From Pseudomonas sp. PDM04 (GTDB lineage: Bacteria; Pseudomonadota; Gammaproteobacteria; Pseudomonadales; Pseudomonadaceae), in assembly GCF_014851765.1 (NCBI RefSeq), contig NZ_JACVAI010000004.1, positions 558,001 through 622,000 of the forward strand: DNA of 64,000 bases, in the 5' to 3' direction. Below are positions 26,224-35,710 of the stretch, one piece after another. The first letter of the stretch is position 1. Every line of letters starts with the position of its first letter. The notes under the pieces are model-generated. The model worked only from the letters and a program-made list of their open reading frames with translations, searched no databases and was not told where the DNA came from. Made by a program: the position numbers and the translations under genes.

Positions 26224-26850
26224 TCAGGCAGTTTTTTGCAGACCGACGGCCGTACGCGGCATGCCGACAAAACCGGGGAGGGCTTCGATCCGCGCCAGCC
26301 AGGCGCGCACGTTGGCGTAGTCCTCGAGCGACACGTTGCCTTCAGGCGCATGGGCGATGTAGCTGTAGGCCGCGACGTCGGCGATGGTCGGTTCGTTGCC
26401 GACCAGATAGGCCGAATCCTGCAGCGCCTGATCGATCAGCTTGAGCCAGACGTGGGCGTAGGCGATGGTCTCTTCAGCGTTGTAAGGGGCGCCAAACACC
26501 GTGATCAGCCTGGCCCGACCCGGACCAAAAGCAATCGGCCCGGCCGCCACGGACAACCAGCGCTGGACATTCGCGGCGCCGACCGGATCGGCGGGCAACC
26601 AGCGACCGTTGCCGTATTTCTGCGCCAGGTAAACCAGGATGGCGTTGGAATCGGCCAGCACCACGCCCTGGTCATCAATGGCCGGCACTTGCCCGAACGG
26701 GTTGACCGCCAGGAACTCCGGTTGCTTGTGGGCACCGTTGGCCAGGTCGACCAGGATCAGCTCGGTCGGCAGTTGCAGCAGGGACAACATCAGTTCCACA
26801 CGGTGTGCGTGGCCGGAACGCGGGAAGTTGTACAGTTTGATCGCTTGCAT
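26224..26850 (-). CDS. Glutathione S-transferase family protein
   Basis: The 208-residue cytosolic protein has an N-terminal thioredoxin-like domain (IKLYNFPRSGHAHRVELMLSLL, then NPFGQVPAIDDQGVVLADSNAI with the glutathione-contacting VPAI and DSNAI). An all-helical C-terminal domain follows, with YLVGNEPTIADVAAYSYI near residue 150. It stands alone between the DUF3142 and LysR genes. The start at 26850 is the first ATG that gives a normal N-terminus. Confidence 0.9.
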   Translation of the reverse strand: MQAIKLYNFPRSGHAHRVELMLSLLQLPTELILVDLANGAHKQPEFLAVNPFGQVPAIDDQGVVLADSNAILVYLAQKYGNGRWLPADPVGAANVQRWLSVAAGPIAFGPGRARLITVFGAPYNAEETIAYAHVWLKLIDQALQDSAYLVGNEPTIADVAAYSYIAHAPEGNVSLEDYANVRAWLARIEALPGFVGMPRTAVGLQKTA

Positions 26851-26980
26851 GGTCGACTCCGCAGTCAAGTGGCGCCGCTCAGGAGTGATCAGCACCGATG
26901 GACGCTATCTTCCACCCAGCGTCAAAACAACAGAATAACCAGCAAACGCAATCAATTATTTCAACCTGAGCAATAAACCT

Positions 26981-27883
26981 TCAGCGTTGCAGGTCCGGGT
27001 GTTCACGCAGCGCTTTGACGGTGAAGTCCACGAAACTGCGAATCCGCGCCGGTGCGTTGCGCCCGCCCTGATAAACGACGTGGATCGGCAACGGCGGCAG
27101 TTCGAAGTCGGCCAGGACAATTTCCAGTGCCCCGGAGGCTACCTGGCTGGCGACCTGGTAAGACAGGACGCGGGTGAAGCCCAACCCCAGGCTGGCGGCG
27201 CGAATGGCGGCCTGATTCGAGGTCACGACCAGCCGCGGTTCGGTTCGCACACTGAGCAGTTCGCCGGCCTCATGAAAGGGCCAGCTGCGCTGCTGGCCGA
27301 TGGCGGACGTGCCAATGACCGGCGCACGCGCCAGGTCCTGGGGATGCACCGGCCGGCCCTGGGCCTGCAGGAATGACGGCGACGCGCAGATCACCCGACG
27401 TACCTCGCCGACACGGATCGCATGCTGGTTGCTGTCGGGCAACTCGCCAATGCGCACAGCCACATCAACGCCCTCCTCGACCATGCTCACCACCCGGTCG
27501 ACAATCAGGCCATTGATGATCACCTCGGGAAACTGGGCCAGGTAATTGACCATCACGGGCGTGACGAACAACTCGCCAAACAACACCGGAGCCGTGATCG
27601 TCAGTTGCCCACGGGGCTGAGCATGGCTGCCCGCCGCCGAATCCTCGGCTTCCTGCACCTCGGCCAGAATTCGGCGACAGTCGTCGAGATAACGCTGGCC
27701 GGCTTCACTCAAGTGCACGCTGCGGGTGGTGCGCGTCAGCAGCGAGGTGCCGATGCGTTTTTCCAGCGCCGCCACCGCGCGGGTCACGCTGGCCGCCGAC
27801 ATGCCCAGGCGACGCGCCGCCGCCGAGAACCCCTGTTCCTGCGCCACCACCGAAAAGACCTGCATTTCCTGGAATCGGTCCAC
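26981..27883 (-). CDS. LysR-family transcriptional regulator
   Basis: The 300-residue protein carries the LysR winged helix at residues 1-60 (MQVFSVVAQEQGFSAAARRLGMSAASVTRAVAALEKRIGTSLL type sequence) and a substrate-binding domain. It belongs to the CrgA-like group, with TRTTRSVHLSEAGQRYLDDC. Target genes are not obvious: upstream is a divergent chemoreceptor gene, downstream a glutathione transferase gene on the same strand 130 bp away, which it may control. Confidence 0.9.
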   Translation of the reverse strand: MDRFQEMQVFSVVAQEQGFSAAARRLGMSAASVTRAVAALEKRIGTSLLTRTTRSVHLSEAGQRYLDDCRRILAEVQEAEDSAAGSHAQPRGQLTITAPVLFGELFVTPVMVNYLAQFPEVIINGLIVDRVVSMVEEGVDVAVRIGELPDSNQHAIRVGEVRRVICASPSFLQAQGRPVHPQDLARAPVIGTSAIGQQRSWPFHEAGELLSVRTEPRLVVTSNQAAIRAASLGLGFTRVLSYQVASQVASGALEIVLADFELPPLPIHVVYQGGRNAPARIRSFVDFTVKALREHPDLQR

Positions 27884-28144
27884 TGGGCATTCCTTGAGTC
27901 AGATAAAAATCGCCACTCTCAGCAGCGCATTGAAATACAGCGTTAACACCGCTGAGCCCGGCCGATGCGGCGCAGTTGTCAGACGACTCAAGATAACCGC
28001 TCTAGGCCGCAGCTTCCACAGGGCGACATATCGCCCCAAACGCTCTTCAGCTTCGGCCGAGGCGGCCGATCCAACTAGGGTTGGGTCCCGAAAATCAAGG
28101 CTCCAGCAACAAAGCGCCTCATACACATACGGCTGGAGGGACTC

Positions 28145-30064
28145 ATGAATAACTGGTTCGCAAATCTTAGGGTGAATGTGAAACTCGGTCTGGGCTTCGG
28201 CGTGGTGCTAGTGCTCACGGGCGTTCTGGCGCTGACCGGCTGGACCAGTTTGGGCAGCGTCATCGACCGCAGCGACAGGATGGGAGAAATTACCCAGCTC
28301 AACAACGACCTGACCGCCCTGCGCGCCGCGCGCCTGGAATACATGTTGACCAGCGGCAACGATGCCAGCGCCAGCAACGTGCAGAACAAGCTGAACACCT
28401 TCATCGAGCAGCAGAAGGCGCTGATCAAGGTCTCAACCGCGCCGGAAAACGTCAAGCTGCTGCAGGCGCAAAGTCAGGCCACGCAAGAGTTTCAGGCGTC
28501 ATTGAACAAGATGCGCGACAGCTATCGCATCATTCTTGCCGCCCGGGACGCGATGACCGTTGCGGCCGATCGCGCCATTGCACTGGTCGACACCATCAAC
28601 CGTGACGCACAGTCCGCCTCCGGTGACGATGCCTCGCGCCTCGAGCAGTTCAAGGCGGCCACCGGCACCAAGGACCAGTTGATGCTGATTCGCCTGAAAG
28701 TCCGCGGCTACCTGGCCAACTTCACACCGGAAACCGAGCGCGATGCCTTGCAGCAGTTCGACACAGCCCTGGCCGACATCGGCACCCTCGCCCAGCGTTT
28801 GCCCGCCGCAGCCACTCACGCCGAGCCACTGGACAAGGCGGTACGAGCCTACCGCGACGCCTTGCGCCAACTCATCAGCGCCACCGCTCAGGTCAATGCG
28901 GCCGGTGACGCCATGAAAACCCAGGCTGTCGACATCGAAAAAACCAGCGACCGGCTTTATCAGGTACAGATCGAGTTTCGCGATCAGGAAAGCAACGTCG
29001 CCCGCACCCAGCAGATCATCAGTGCGCTGCTGGCATTACTCTTCGGCGCCTTGGCCGCCGTGATCATCACCCGTCAAATCACTCATCCGCTGCGCGAGAC
29101 CCTGGCGGTCATCGAGAAGATCGCCGCAGGCGACCTGACCCATAGCGCGGTCGTGACCCGTCGCGATGAACTGGGCGAGGTGCAACAAGGCATCCAGCGC
29201 ATGGGCGCGACCCTGCGTGACTTGATCACCAACATCCGCGACGGCGTCACCCAGATCGCCAGCGCTGCCGAAGAACTGTCCGCCGTGACCGAACAAACCA
29301 GCGCCGGCGTTAACAGCCAGAAGGTGGAGACCGATCAGGTGGCCACCGCCATGCACGAAATGACCGCTACGGTGCAGGAAGTTGCGCACAATGCCGAAGA
29401 GGCGTCCCAGGCTGCCGCTTCCGCCGACGTCGATGCCCGTGAAGGTGACAAGGTGGTGGGTGAAGCCATTGCCCAGATCGAAAAACTGGCCTCGGAGGTG
29501 GTGCGCTCAACCGAAGCGATGGCGGTGCTGCAGCAGGAAAGCGACAAGATCGGCAGCGTCATGGACGTGATCAAGGCCGTGGCCGAACAGACCAATCTGC
29601 TGGCGCTCAACGCCGCCATCGAAGCCGCTCGGGCCGGCGAGGCCGGTCGCGGGTTTGCCGTGGTGGCCGACGAAGTCCGCGGGCTGGCGCAACGGACCCA
29701 GAAATCCACCGAAGAGATCGAAGGCCTGGTCGCGGCGTTGCAGAACGGCACCCAACAAGTAGCCGTCGTGATGAACAACAGCCGCTCCCTGACCGACAGC
29801 AGCGTCGACCTGACCCGCAAGGCCGGCGCTTCACTGGATAAAATCACGCGCACCGTGTCGAACATCCAGTCGATGAACCAGCAGATCGCGGCGGCGGCCG
29901 AACAGCAGAGTGCCGTGGCCGAAGAGATCAGCCGCAGCGTCATCAACGTGCGCGACATTTCCGAACAGACGGCGGCGGCCAGCGAAGAAACCGCCGCCAG
30001 CAGCGTCGAGCTCGCGCGACTGGGCAACCAGTTGCAGATGATGGTCAGCCATTTCCGCGTTTAA
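28145..30064 (+). CDS. Methyl-accepting chemotaxis protein, HBM-type sensor
   Basis: The 639-residue chemoreceptor has an N-terminal membrane helix (VKLGLGFGVVLVLTGVLALTG), a long helical periplasmic domain of ~250 residues typical of HBM sensors, and a second membrane helix near residue 300. HAMP (ITHPLRETLAVIEKIAAGDL) and the signalling hairpin, with tip EQTNLLALNAAIEAARAGE, complete it. HBM receptors of pseudomonads sense organic acids or purines, but the ligand is not readable here. The ATG follows GGAGGGACTC. A strong intrinsic terminator follows the stop. Confidence 0.92.
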   Translation: MNNWFANLRVNVKLGLGFGVVLVLTGVLALTGWTSLGSVIDRSDRMGEITQLNNDLTALRAARLEYMLTSGNDASASNVQNKLNTFIEQQKALIKVSTAPENVKLLQAQSQATQEFQASLNKMRDSYRIILAARDAMTVAADRAIALVDTINRDAQSASGDDASRLEQFKAATGTKDQLMLIRLKVRGYLANFTPETERDALQQFDTALADIGTLAQRLPAAATHAEPLDKAVRAYRDALRQLISATAQVNAAGDAMKTQAVDIEKTSDRLYQVQIEFRDQESNVARTQQIISALLALLFGALAAVIITRQITHPLRETLAVIEKIAAGDLTHSAVVTRRDELGEVQQGIQRMGATLRDLITNIRDGVTQIASAAEELSAVTEQTSAGVNSQKVETDQVATAMHEMTATVQEVAHNAEEASQAAASADVDAREGDKVVGEAIAQIEKLASEVVRSTEAMAVLQQESDKIGSVMDVIKAVAEQTNLLALNAAIEAARAGEAGRGFAVVADEVRGLAQRTQKSTEEIEGLVAALQNGTQQVAVVMNNSRSLTDSSVDLTRKAGASLDKITRTVSNIQSMNQQIAAAAEQQSAVAEEISRSVINVRDISEQTAAASEETAASSVELARLGNQLQMMVSHFRV

Positions 30065-30081
30065 GCGCGCAAGCCAGCAAG

Positions 30082-30109
30082 AAAAAGCCCCGCGAATGCG
30101 GGGTTTTTT
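30082..30109 (+). terminator. Intrinsic terminator after the MCP gene
   Basis: AAAAAGCCCCGC, a three-base loop region and GCGGGG followed by TTTTTT form a GC-rich stem with a T-run 18 bases after the stop codon. The A-run on the 5' side makes it potentially bidirectional. Confidence 0.9.
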
Positions 30110-30386
30110 GTGTGTGCTCTCCCTCGGCGTGAACGCCTCGCCACCGCTCAAACATATGAAAATCCATAACTCAGCTTACGAACATATGAATTTTTCTCGA
30201 TGTTTGGCTGAATTAAGCTCGGTCCACGCCTCATGAAGAAGGCGGTTTTGTCGGTACGCCTGAGCCAGGCGATCCTAAAAATAATCTGTCTGCCGACCAA
30301 GGAATTCCTATGTCCCCTACGCTTGCACGCAGCCGTGCCGGTCATTGCGCACCGATCGGCGCTCCCGCTTCTGTTGGAGGTGGGCA
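30110..30386 (+). promoter_or_regulatory. Leader region upstream of the permease operon
   Basis: This stretch has no large gene. It contains two near-repeats AACATATGAAAAT and AACATATGAATTT, 33 bp apart at ~30,150-30,195, a possible regulator site. A 26-codon reading frame at 30310-30390 (ATG after AAGGA) has a stop that overlaps the permease start as ATGA. The short frame could be a coupled leader peptide. Confidence 0.4.
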
Positions 30387-31865
30387 ATGACCTCCCCACT
30401 CTCCCGGCAAAACACCGACGAATCGCTGTTGCACAGTCATGGCTATGCCCAGGAACTGCATCGCGGTCTGTCACTCTGGTCTTCATTTTCCGTTGGATTC
30501 GCCACGGTTTCCCCGGTGGTGGGCATTTACTCGGTGATGTCGCTGGGTGCCATGAACGCCGGTCCGTCCTGGGTCTGGATCGTCCCGCTGTGTCTGGCGT
30601 TGCAGTTGCTGGTGGCGCTGGTCTATGCCGAGCTGGCTTCGCAGTACCCGCTCGCCGGTGGCTGCTATCAATGGGTCAAGCGGCTGGCGGGCGACCGCTG
30701 GGCCTGGTTCACGGGGTTCATGTACCTGGCCTCCGCGCTGGCCTCGTTGACCACCGTGGCCTATCTGGGCGGTTTCTGGCTGTGGCTGTTCTTCACGGGT
30801 GAGCCCCCGGCGGCGAATGCCCAGGTGTTCAGCGGCGCCGTGCTCCTGTTGCTGGGCCTGGGCGTGAACCTGTTCGGCATCAACCCGCTCAAGTACTTCG
30901 TGAATGCCGGCATCATTGCCGAAGCAATCGCCTCCATCGGCATTGGCGTTTTGCTGCTGTTGTTTTTCCGCAATCACTCGCTGTCGCTGGTGTTCGAAGG
31001 CCTTACGTCAACCGCAGGCACCGACGGCTCATACCTGCCGGGTTTCCTCACGGCCATGGCGGTCGGTGGCTGGGCATTCCTGGGTTTCGACGCCTGCTCG
31101 CAGGTTTCCGAGGAAACCGCCGACGCCCGCACCTCCACACCCCGCGCCATCCTGCGCTCGATGATCCTGGTGGGCCTCACCGTGATGCTGACCGCATTCG
31201 CCGTCACCCTGTCGTACACCGACACTGCCGGCATGGTTTCGGGCCAGGTCATCGATCCGGTCACCCCCGCCGTCGTGGACGCTTTTGGCGCATGGTCCGA
31301 GCGACCGTTCGTGGGCGTGGTGCTGGTGGCCTTCATCGCCTGCATCGTCTCGATCCAGACCTACATTGGCCGCGCCGTGTTCGGCATGGCCCGGGACTCG
31401 ATGCTGCCCGCCTCGGCGCTGTTGCGCCGGGTCGACAAGCGCAAGGTGCCTTTTGCCGCGATGGTCTTCAGCACGCTGTTCGCCAGCTTCGGCCTGGCAC
31501 TGGGCCTGAATGCGACGGCCGTCGGCACGCTGATCGCCTTTGGCAGTGGCGGCTTCTTCGTGGTGTTCCTGATTGTCGTCAGTTGCGCCCTGCTCGCTCG
31601 CCTGCGCGGCCAATGGAAGGTCGAGCCCGGGACGTTCACCCTCGGTCGCTGGGGCCTGCCGGTCAATCTCGCCGCGTTCTTCTGGCTGGTGTTCGAAAGC
31701 ATCAACGTCGCTTGGCCACGGGAGTCGCTGGCCCCACCGGGAGCGCCCTGGTTCCAGGTCTGGGCGGTCATCCTGGTGTTCTCCGTCCTCGCGCTGCTGG
31801 GCCTGATCTACATGTTCCGGGCCAAACCCTACCTGCGTCGCCCCCTGCAATTGCGTCCCGAATAA
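30387..31865 (+). CDS. APC-family amino acid/amine permease
   Basis: The 492-residue protein is a 12-span amino acid/polyamine/organocation permease. The family sequence SLWSSFSVGFATVSPVVGIYS near residue 25 (helix 1) and AELASQYPLAGGCYQWVKRL near 85 are present, with GWAFLGFDACSQVSEETADA near 215. The ATG at 30387 follows GGAGGTGGGCA. It heads an operon with an iron-dependent alcohol dehydrogenase and an aldehyde dehydrogenase, so it likely imports an amine or amino alcohol whose alcohol and aldehyde intermediates those enzymes oxidise. The substrate is unknown. Confidence 0.88.
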   Translation: MTSPLSRQNTDESLLHSHGYAQELHRGLSLWSSFSVGFATVSPVVGIYSVMSLGAMNAGPSWVWIVPLCLALQLLVALVYAELASQYPLAGGCYQWVKRLAGDRWAWFTGFMYLASALASLTTVAYLGGFWLWLFFTGEPPAANAQVFSGAVLLLLGLGVNLFGINPLKYFVNAGIIAEAIASIGIGVLLLLFFRNHSLSLVFEGLTSTAGTDGSYLPGFLTAMAVGGWAFLGFDACSQVSEETADARTSTPRAILRSMILVGLTVMLTAFAVTLSYTDTAGMVSGQVIDPVTPAVVDAFGAWSERPFVGVVLVAFIACIVSIQTYIGRAVFGMARDSMLPASALLRRVDKRKVPFAAMVFSTLFASFGLALGLNATAVGTLIAFGSGGFFVVFLIVVSCALLARLRGQWKVEPGTFTLGRWGLPVNLAAFFWLVFESINVAWPRESLAPPGAPWFQVWAVILVFSVLALLGLIYMFRAKPYLRRPLQLRPE

Positions 31866-31921
31866 CCTCATCGGATTGTCGTGTGGGGCCCATCACCGGG
31901 CCTCACTGATCTGGAGCTCAG

Positions 31922-33115
31922 ATGTCCTCTCTTCATTATTGGAACTACCCCACGGAGATCTTCTGTGGGCCCGGCGCGCTGGATGTGCTGGCCGAACGCT
32001 GCGCCTTGCTGGGCATGACCCAGCCCTTGCTGGTCACCGATCCGGGCATGCTGGACCTGGAGCCCATGGCGCTGGTCACCGACCATCTGCGCCAGGCCGG
32101 CATCCGCTTCGCCGTGTTCAGCGACATCGCCAGCAACCCGAGCCTGGATGACGTCGCCCGGGGCGTGGCCGCATTCAAGGCGGGCCAGCACGATGCACTG
32201 ATCGCCCTGGGTGGCGGCAGCGCGATGGACGCCGCCAAGGGCATCAGCCTGGCGGCCGTCGACGCTCAAGGCCTCGACCAATACCAATGGTCGAATGTCA
32301 TTGCCCACTACCCGAGCCTGGGGCACTTTGCGCACCTGGACCTTCCCCGCCTGATCGCCTTGCCCACGACTGCCGGTACCGGTTCGGAGCTGGGCCGCGA
32401 GGCGGTGCTGACCCTGAGCGAACAGAACATCAAGCGCGTGATCAGCCACCCTGAACTGCTGCCGGCCAGCGTGATCCTCGACCCGTTCCTGACACGCGGC
32501 CTGCCACCGGCACTGACCGCCGCCACCGGCATGGATGCGCTGACCCACCACATCGAAGCCTTTTGTTCACCGCTGTATCACCCGATGTCCTCGGGCGTCG
32601 CGGTAGAAGGCATCCGCCTGATCCAGCAGCACCTGTGCAACGCCCACCACGATGGAAAGGACATGGTCGCGCGCGAAGGCATGCTGGTGGCCTCGGCCAT
32701 GGCCGCCGTGGCCTTCCAGAAAGGACTGGGTGGCGTGCACGCACTCGCTCACCCGCTGGGCGCGCGCTATCACAAGCATCACGGGTTGCTGAATGCGATC
32801 CTGCTGCCGTATGTGCTGGTCGCCAATCGGCAGGCGATCAGTCAGGACATTGCCCGGCTGGCGCGCTACCTGGAACTGCCACAGCCTGATTTCGAGGGCT
32901 TCCTCGACTGGGTCCTGCACTTGCGTCAACGCCTTGGCATTGCGCACTCGCTGGGTGAAATCGGCATTGATACAGAGGCCGCGCAATGGGTCGGGGAACA
33001 GGCACTCGCCGACATTTCCTCTTCGGACACGAACGCCTGTGTCCTCAGCGCCGCCGATTACAGCCGGATTTTTCGTAACGCCGTGCACGGCGTCCTGCAT
33101 GGAGCCAGCGCATGA
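31922..33115 (+). CDS. Iron-containing alcohol dehydrogenase
   Basis: The 397-residue enzyme is a group III NAD(P)-dependent alcohol dehydrogenase. The cofactor segment DALIALGGGSAMDAAKGISL lies near residue 95 and PTTAGTGSELGREAVLT near 150. Metal-binding histidines sit in GMDALTHHIEAFCSP near 205 and VHALAHPLGARYHKHHG near 275. It overlaps the following aldehyde dehydrogenase start by four bases. It presumably forms an alcohol-to-acid oxidation route with that enzyme. Confidence 0.92.
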   Translation: MSSLHYWNYPTEIFCGPGALDVLAERCALLGMTQPLLVTDPGMLDLEPMALVTDHLRQAGIRFAVFSDIASNPSLDDVARGVAAFKAGQHDALIALGGGSAMDAAKGISLAAVDAQGLDQYQWSNVIAHYPSLGHFAHLDLPRLIALPTTAGTGSELGREAVLTLSEQNIKRVISHPELLPASVILDPFLTRGLPPALTAATGMDALTHHIEAFCSPLYHPMSSGVAVEGIRLIQQHLCNAHHDGKDMVAREGMLVASAMAAVAFQKGLGGVHALAHPLGARYHKHHGLLNAILLPYVLVANRQAISQDIARLARYLELPQPDFEGFLDWVLHLRQRLGIAHSLGEIGIDTEAAQWVGEQALADISSSDTNACVLSAADYSRIFRNAVHGVLHGASA

Positions 33116-34545
33116 CCGCCGCCCAGTACATCGACGGCCGCTGGCTGAGCGGCGAAAGCGCCGAGCAGATCAGCGTCTACGACCCGTCCCTCGGCCAGCC
33201 TTTCGCCGAACTCATGGCCGCCAGTGCCGCGCAAGTGGACCAGGCCATCGCTGCAGCGCGCCAGGCCCTCCCCGCGTGGCGCAACCTGAGCGCCGCCACC
33301 CGGGCCGGTTTCCTGAGAGGCTTTGCCGAGCAGATCGACCAGCGCCGTGAAAGCCTGATCGCCCTGCAGATGCAGAACAACGGCAAGCCCCGTCATGAGG
33401 CGGTCGTCGATATCGACGATGCCGTGGCCACCTTCACTTACTACGCAGGCCTGGCCGAGGGCCTGGCGGATCGTTCGAACCTTGAAGTGCCGTTATCGGT
33501 GCCCGGTTTTACCGCGCACACCCGGCTGGAGCCGGTCGGCGTCGTCGGCCTGATCGTGCCGTGGAATTTCCCTTTGGTGACCAGCGCCTGGAAACTCGCC
33601 CCGGCCCTCGCCGCCGGCTGTACGGTGGTGCTCAAGCCTTCGGAAATCACCCCGCTGATCGAGCAGGCCTACGGCCAGATCGCCGAGACGCTGGGCTTGC
33701 CACCGGGCGTGCTCAACATCGTCTGCGGCAAGGCCCGCACCGGTGCGGCACTGAGCAACCATGCCGGTATCGACAAGCTGTCGTTCACTGGCAGCAACGC
33801 CGTGGGCAGCGAGGTGATGCGCAGCAGCGCCGCCCATTGCCGACCGGTGACCCTGGAGTTGGGCGGCAAGTCGGCGATTGTGGTGTTCGACGATTGCGAC
33901 CTCGATCAGGCGGTTGAATGGATCGTCGCCGGCATTTGCTGGAATGCCGGGCAAATGTGCTCGGCCACTTCGCGCCTGCTGGTCCAGGACAGCATCGCCG
34001 ACGCCCTGCTGCAACGCTTGAAAGTCGCGTTCGAAACCCTGCGTGTCGGCAACCCCCAGGATGAAGACGTCGACATGGGGCCCCTGACCAGCCATGCGCA
34101 GTGGTCCAAGGTGGGCGAGTACTTCGCCATCGCCCGCGCCGAGGGTTTGCAATGCCTGGCCGGTGGCGAGGCCGTGCGGGATCCGGGCTGGTTCGTCTGC
34201 CCGACCCTCTACGCGGACGTGCCCCTGACCAGTCGGCTGTGGACCGAGGAAATTTTCGGCCCGGTGCTGTGCACTCATCGTTTCAGTTCGCAGGAGCAGG
34301 CTGTGGCGTTGGCCAACGACAGCCGGTTCGGCCTCGTGGCCACGGTGATCAGTGCCGACCTGGAGCGGGCGCAACAGGTTGCCGATGCGCTGGACGTCGG
34401 GCACGTGTGGATCAACTCGATCCAGGCAGTGTTCGTGGAAACGTCCTGGGGTGGCACCAAGGGCAGCGGCATCGGCCGCGAACTCGGTCCCTGGGGTCTG
34501 TCAGCCTACCAATCGGTCAAACACGTCACACGATGCCTGGGTTGA
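33112..34545 (+). CDS. NAD-dependent aldehyde dehydrogenase
   Basis: The 477-residue enzyme matches the betaine/amino-aldehyde dehydrogenase branch. PWNFPLVTSAWKLAPALAAG near residue 150 binds NAD, LELGGKSAIVVFDD near 250 carries the general-base glutamate, and NAGQMCSATSRLLV holds the catalytic cysteine near residue 286. EIFGPVLCTHRF lies near 380. It is the last gene of the permease/Fe-ADH/ALDH operon and would oxidise the aldehyde made by the dehydrogenase upstream. The LysR gene next to it is convergent. Confidence 0.92.
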   Translation: MTAAQYIDGRWLSGESAEQISVYDPSLGQPFAELMAASAAQVDQAIAAARQALPAWRNLSAATRAGFLRGFAEQIDQRRESLIALQMQNNGKPRHEAVVDIDDAVATFTYYAGLAEGLADRSNLEVPLSVPGFTAHTRLEPVGVVGLIVPWNFPLVTSAWKLAPALAAGCTVVLKPSEITPLIEQAYGQIAETLGLPPGVLNIVCGKARTGAALSNHAGIDKLSFTGSNAVGSEVMRSSAAHCRPVTLELGGKSAIVVFDDCDLDQAVEWIVAGICWNAGQMCSATSRLLVQDSIADALLQRLKVAFETLRVGNPQDEDVDMGPLTSHAQWSKVGEYFAIARAEGLQCLAGGEAVRDPGWFVCPTLYADVPLTSRLWTEEIFGPVLCTHRFSSQEQAVALANDSRFGLVATVISADLERAQQVADALDVGHVWINSIQAVFVETSWGGTKGSGIGRELGPWGLSAYQSVKHVTRCLG

Positions 34546-34553
34546 GACCCGGT

Positions 34554-35429
34554 TCATAACCCGTGCTCGGCCAGCAGGTCAGCGATAAAGGCACGCACCG
34601 CTTCGCTTTGCGGGTGCCCCACATGCGTGATCATGCTGTGTTGCACCTCATAGCGCAGCGTCGCGGGATGCAGGGCGCGCATGTGTCCGCTCTGCAGCCA
34701 CGGCCGGGCGTAATGCGCCGGGAGATAACCCAGGTGGGTCCCGGCCAGCACGCCATGGGCCACCGCTTCCATGTGGTGCGCCGTGGCTGACGTGCGGCCA
34801 GGCGCAATCGGCAGCACCTGGTCGGCCGGCAGGAAGCCATGGCGGATCCAGTCGCTGGCCATGAGCTGTTCCAGGCTCGGCGATTCGACCTCGAAAAGCG
34901 GGTTGGCCCGTCCACAGAAAATACCGATCTCTTCCGTGTACAACGGCTGGTAGTTCAAGGTCGGCAGAGGACGACTGAAATAGGAAATGGCCACGTCCAG
35001 TTGCCCGTCGATCACCGCCAATTCGAGTTCGGTGGGCGAGTTCACGAAAATGTGCAGGTGCATATCGTGTTCACGCTGGTAGAACCGCGCGATGGCTGCA
35101 TCGATCCGGGCCGTCGGCAAGGTCGCGATGTTGTCCGCCAGGCCCAGGTAGAGGTCGCCCACCAGCCGTCCGGCCAGATCCTGAGCCTCATTGCGAAACA
35201 CATCCAGTGCACCGAACAGGGCCGATGACGCCTTGAGAATCCTCTGGCCCTTCTCGGTCAGGCGAAAACCGCCCTTGCCCCGCTCGCAGATCCGGTAACC
35301 CAGGCGTTTTTCCAGGCCGGAAATGTGCGCGCTGATGTTCGACTGGCTCATGTTCAGTTCAGCCTGGGCAGCCGTGAACCCACCGCATTTCACCACCATG
35401 GCAAAAATACGCAGCAGCTTTAAATCCAT
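34554..35429 (-). CDS. LysR-family transcriptional regulator
   Basis: The 291-residue protein begins MDLKLLRIFAMVVKCGGFTA with the LysR helix-turn-helix (AQAELNMSQSNISAHISGLEKRLG type). A ligand domain follows. The frame is open further upstream, but this ATG gives the canonical N-terminus. It is convergent with the aldehyde dehydrogenase and is the probable regulator of that operon. The left end of the Tn7-like element lies only ~86 bp upstream of its start, so its native promoter may have been separated or altered by the insertion. Confidence 0.88.
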   Translation of the reverse strand: MDLKLLRIFAMVVKCGGFTAAQAELNMSQSNISAHISGLEKRLGYRICERGKGGFRLTEKGQRILKASSALFGALDVFRNEAQDLAGRLVGDLYLGLADNIATLPTARIDAAIARFYQREHDMHLHIFVNSPTELELAVIDGQLDVAISYFSRPLPTLNYQPLYTEEIGIFCGRANPLFEVESPSLEQLMASDWIRHGFLPADQVLPIAPGRTSATAHHMEAVAHGVLAGTHLGYLPAHYARPWLQSGHMRALHPATLRYEVQHSMITHVGHPQSEAVRAFIADLLAEHGL

Positions 35430-35525
35430 GTCCGTAACGTTTCTGAGCACGGGGTTTCTCGCCAGAGTCAGGCCTTGGATGGGGCCGCTTCCCGAGGGAG
35501 GGAGCGACTTCAACTGTTGCCGATT

Positions 35526-35541
35526 AATAAACTTTGTCACA
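35526..35541 (+). repeat. Putative TnsB site 1 (left end)
   Basis: AATAAACTTTGTCACA starts 11 bases inside the proposed TGT terminus. It differs from the other two copies at two positions and is the terminal site. Confidence 0.65.
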
Positions 35542-35593
35542 AAGTCTCTTGCATTTCGCGGCCTAGCGAGGAGGCTGCTTCTAGGGAAGCAAA

Positions 35594-35609
35594 AATAAAG
35601 GTTGTCACA
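35594..35609 (+). repeat. Putative TnsB site 2 (left end)
   Basis: AATAAAGGTTGTCACA, 68 bp after site 1 in the same orientation; followed by AAAG as in site 1. Confidence 0.65.
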
Positions 35610-35647
35610 AAGCATAATTTTTCAAAATTTCTCGGGCTTTTTCGTTT

Positions 35648-35663
35648 AATAAAGGTTGTCACA
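35648..35663 (+). repeat. Putative TnsB site 3 (left end)
   Basis: AATAAAGGTTGTCACA, identical to site 2 over 16 bases, 54 bp further in, same orientation. Confidence 0.65.
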
Positions 35664-35710
35664 GCAAAGGTTCAGCCAGAAAAAATCACAGGAAGGACCC
35701 CGTGCTAAAA

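Noticed and set aside
29335..30027. Minus-strand frame across the MCP signalling domain
   Set aside because: Ala/Ser-rich shadow of the highly repetitive coiled-coil coding sequence.
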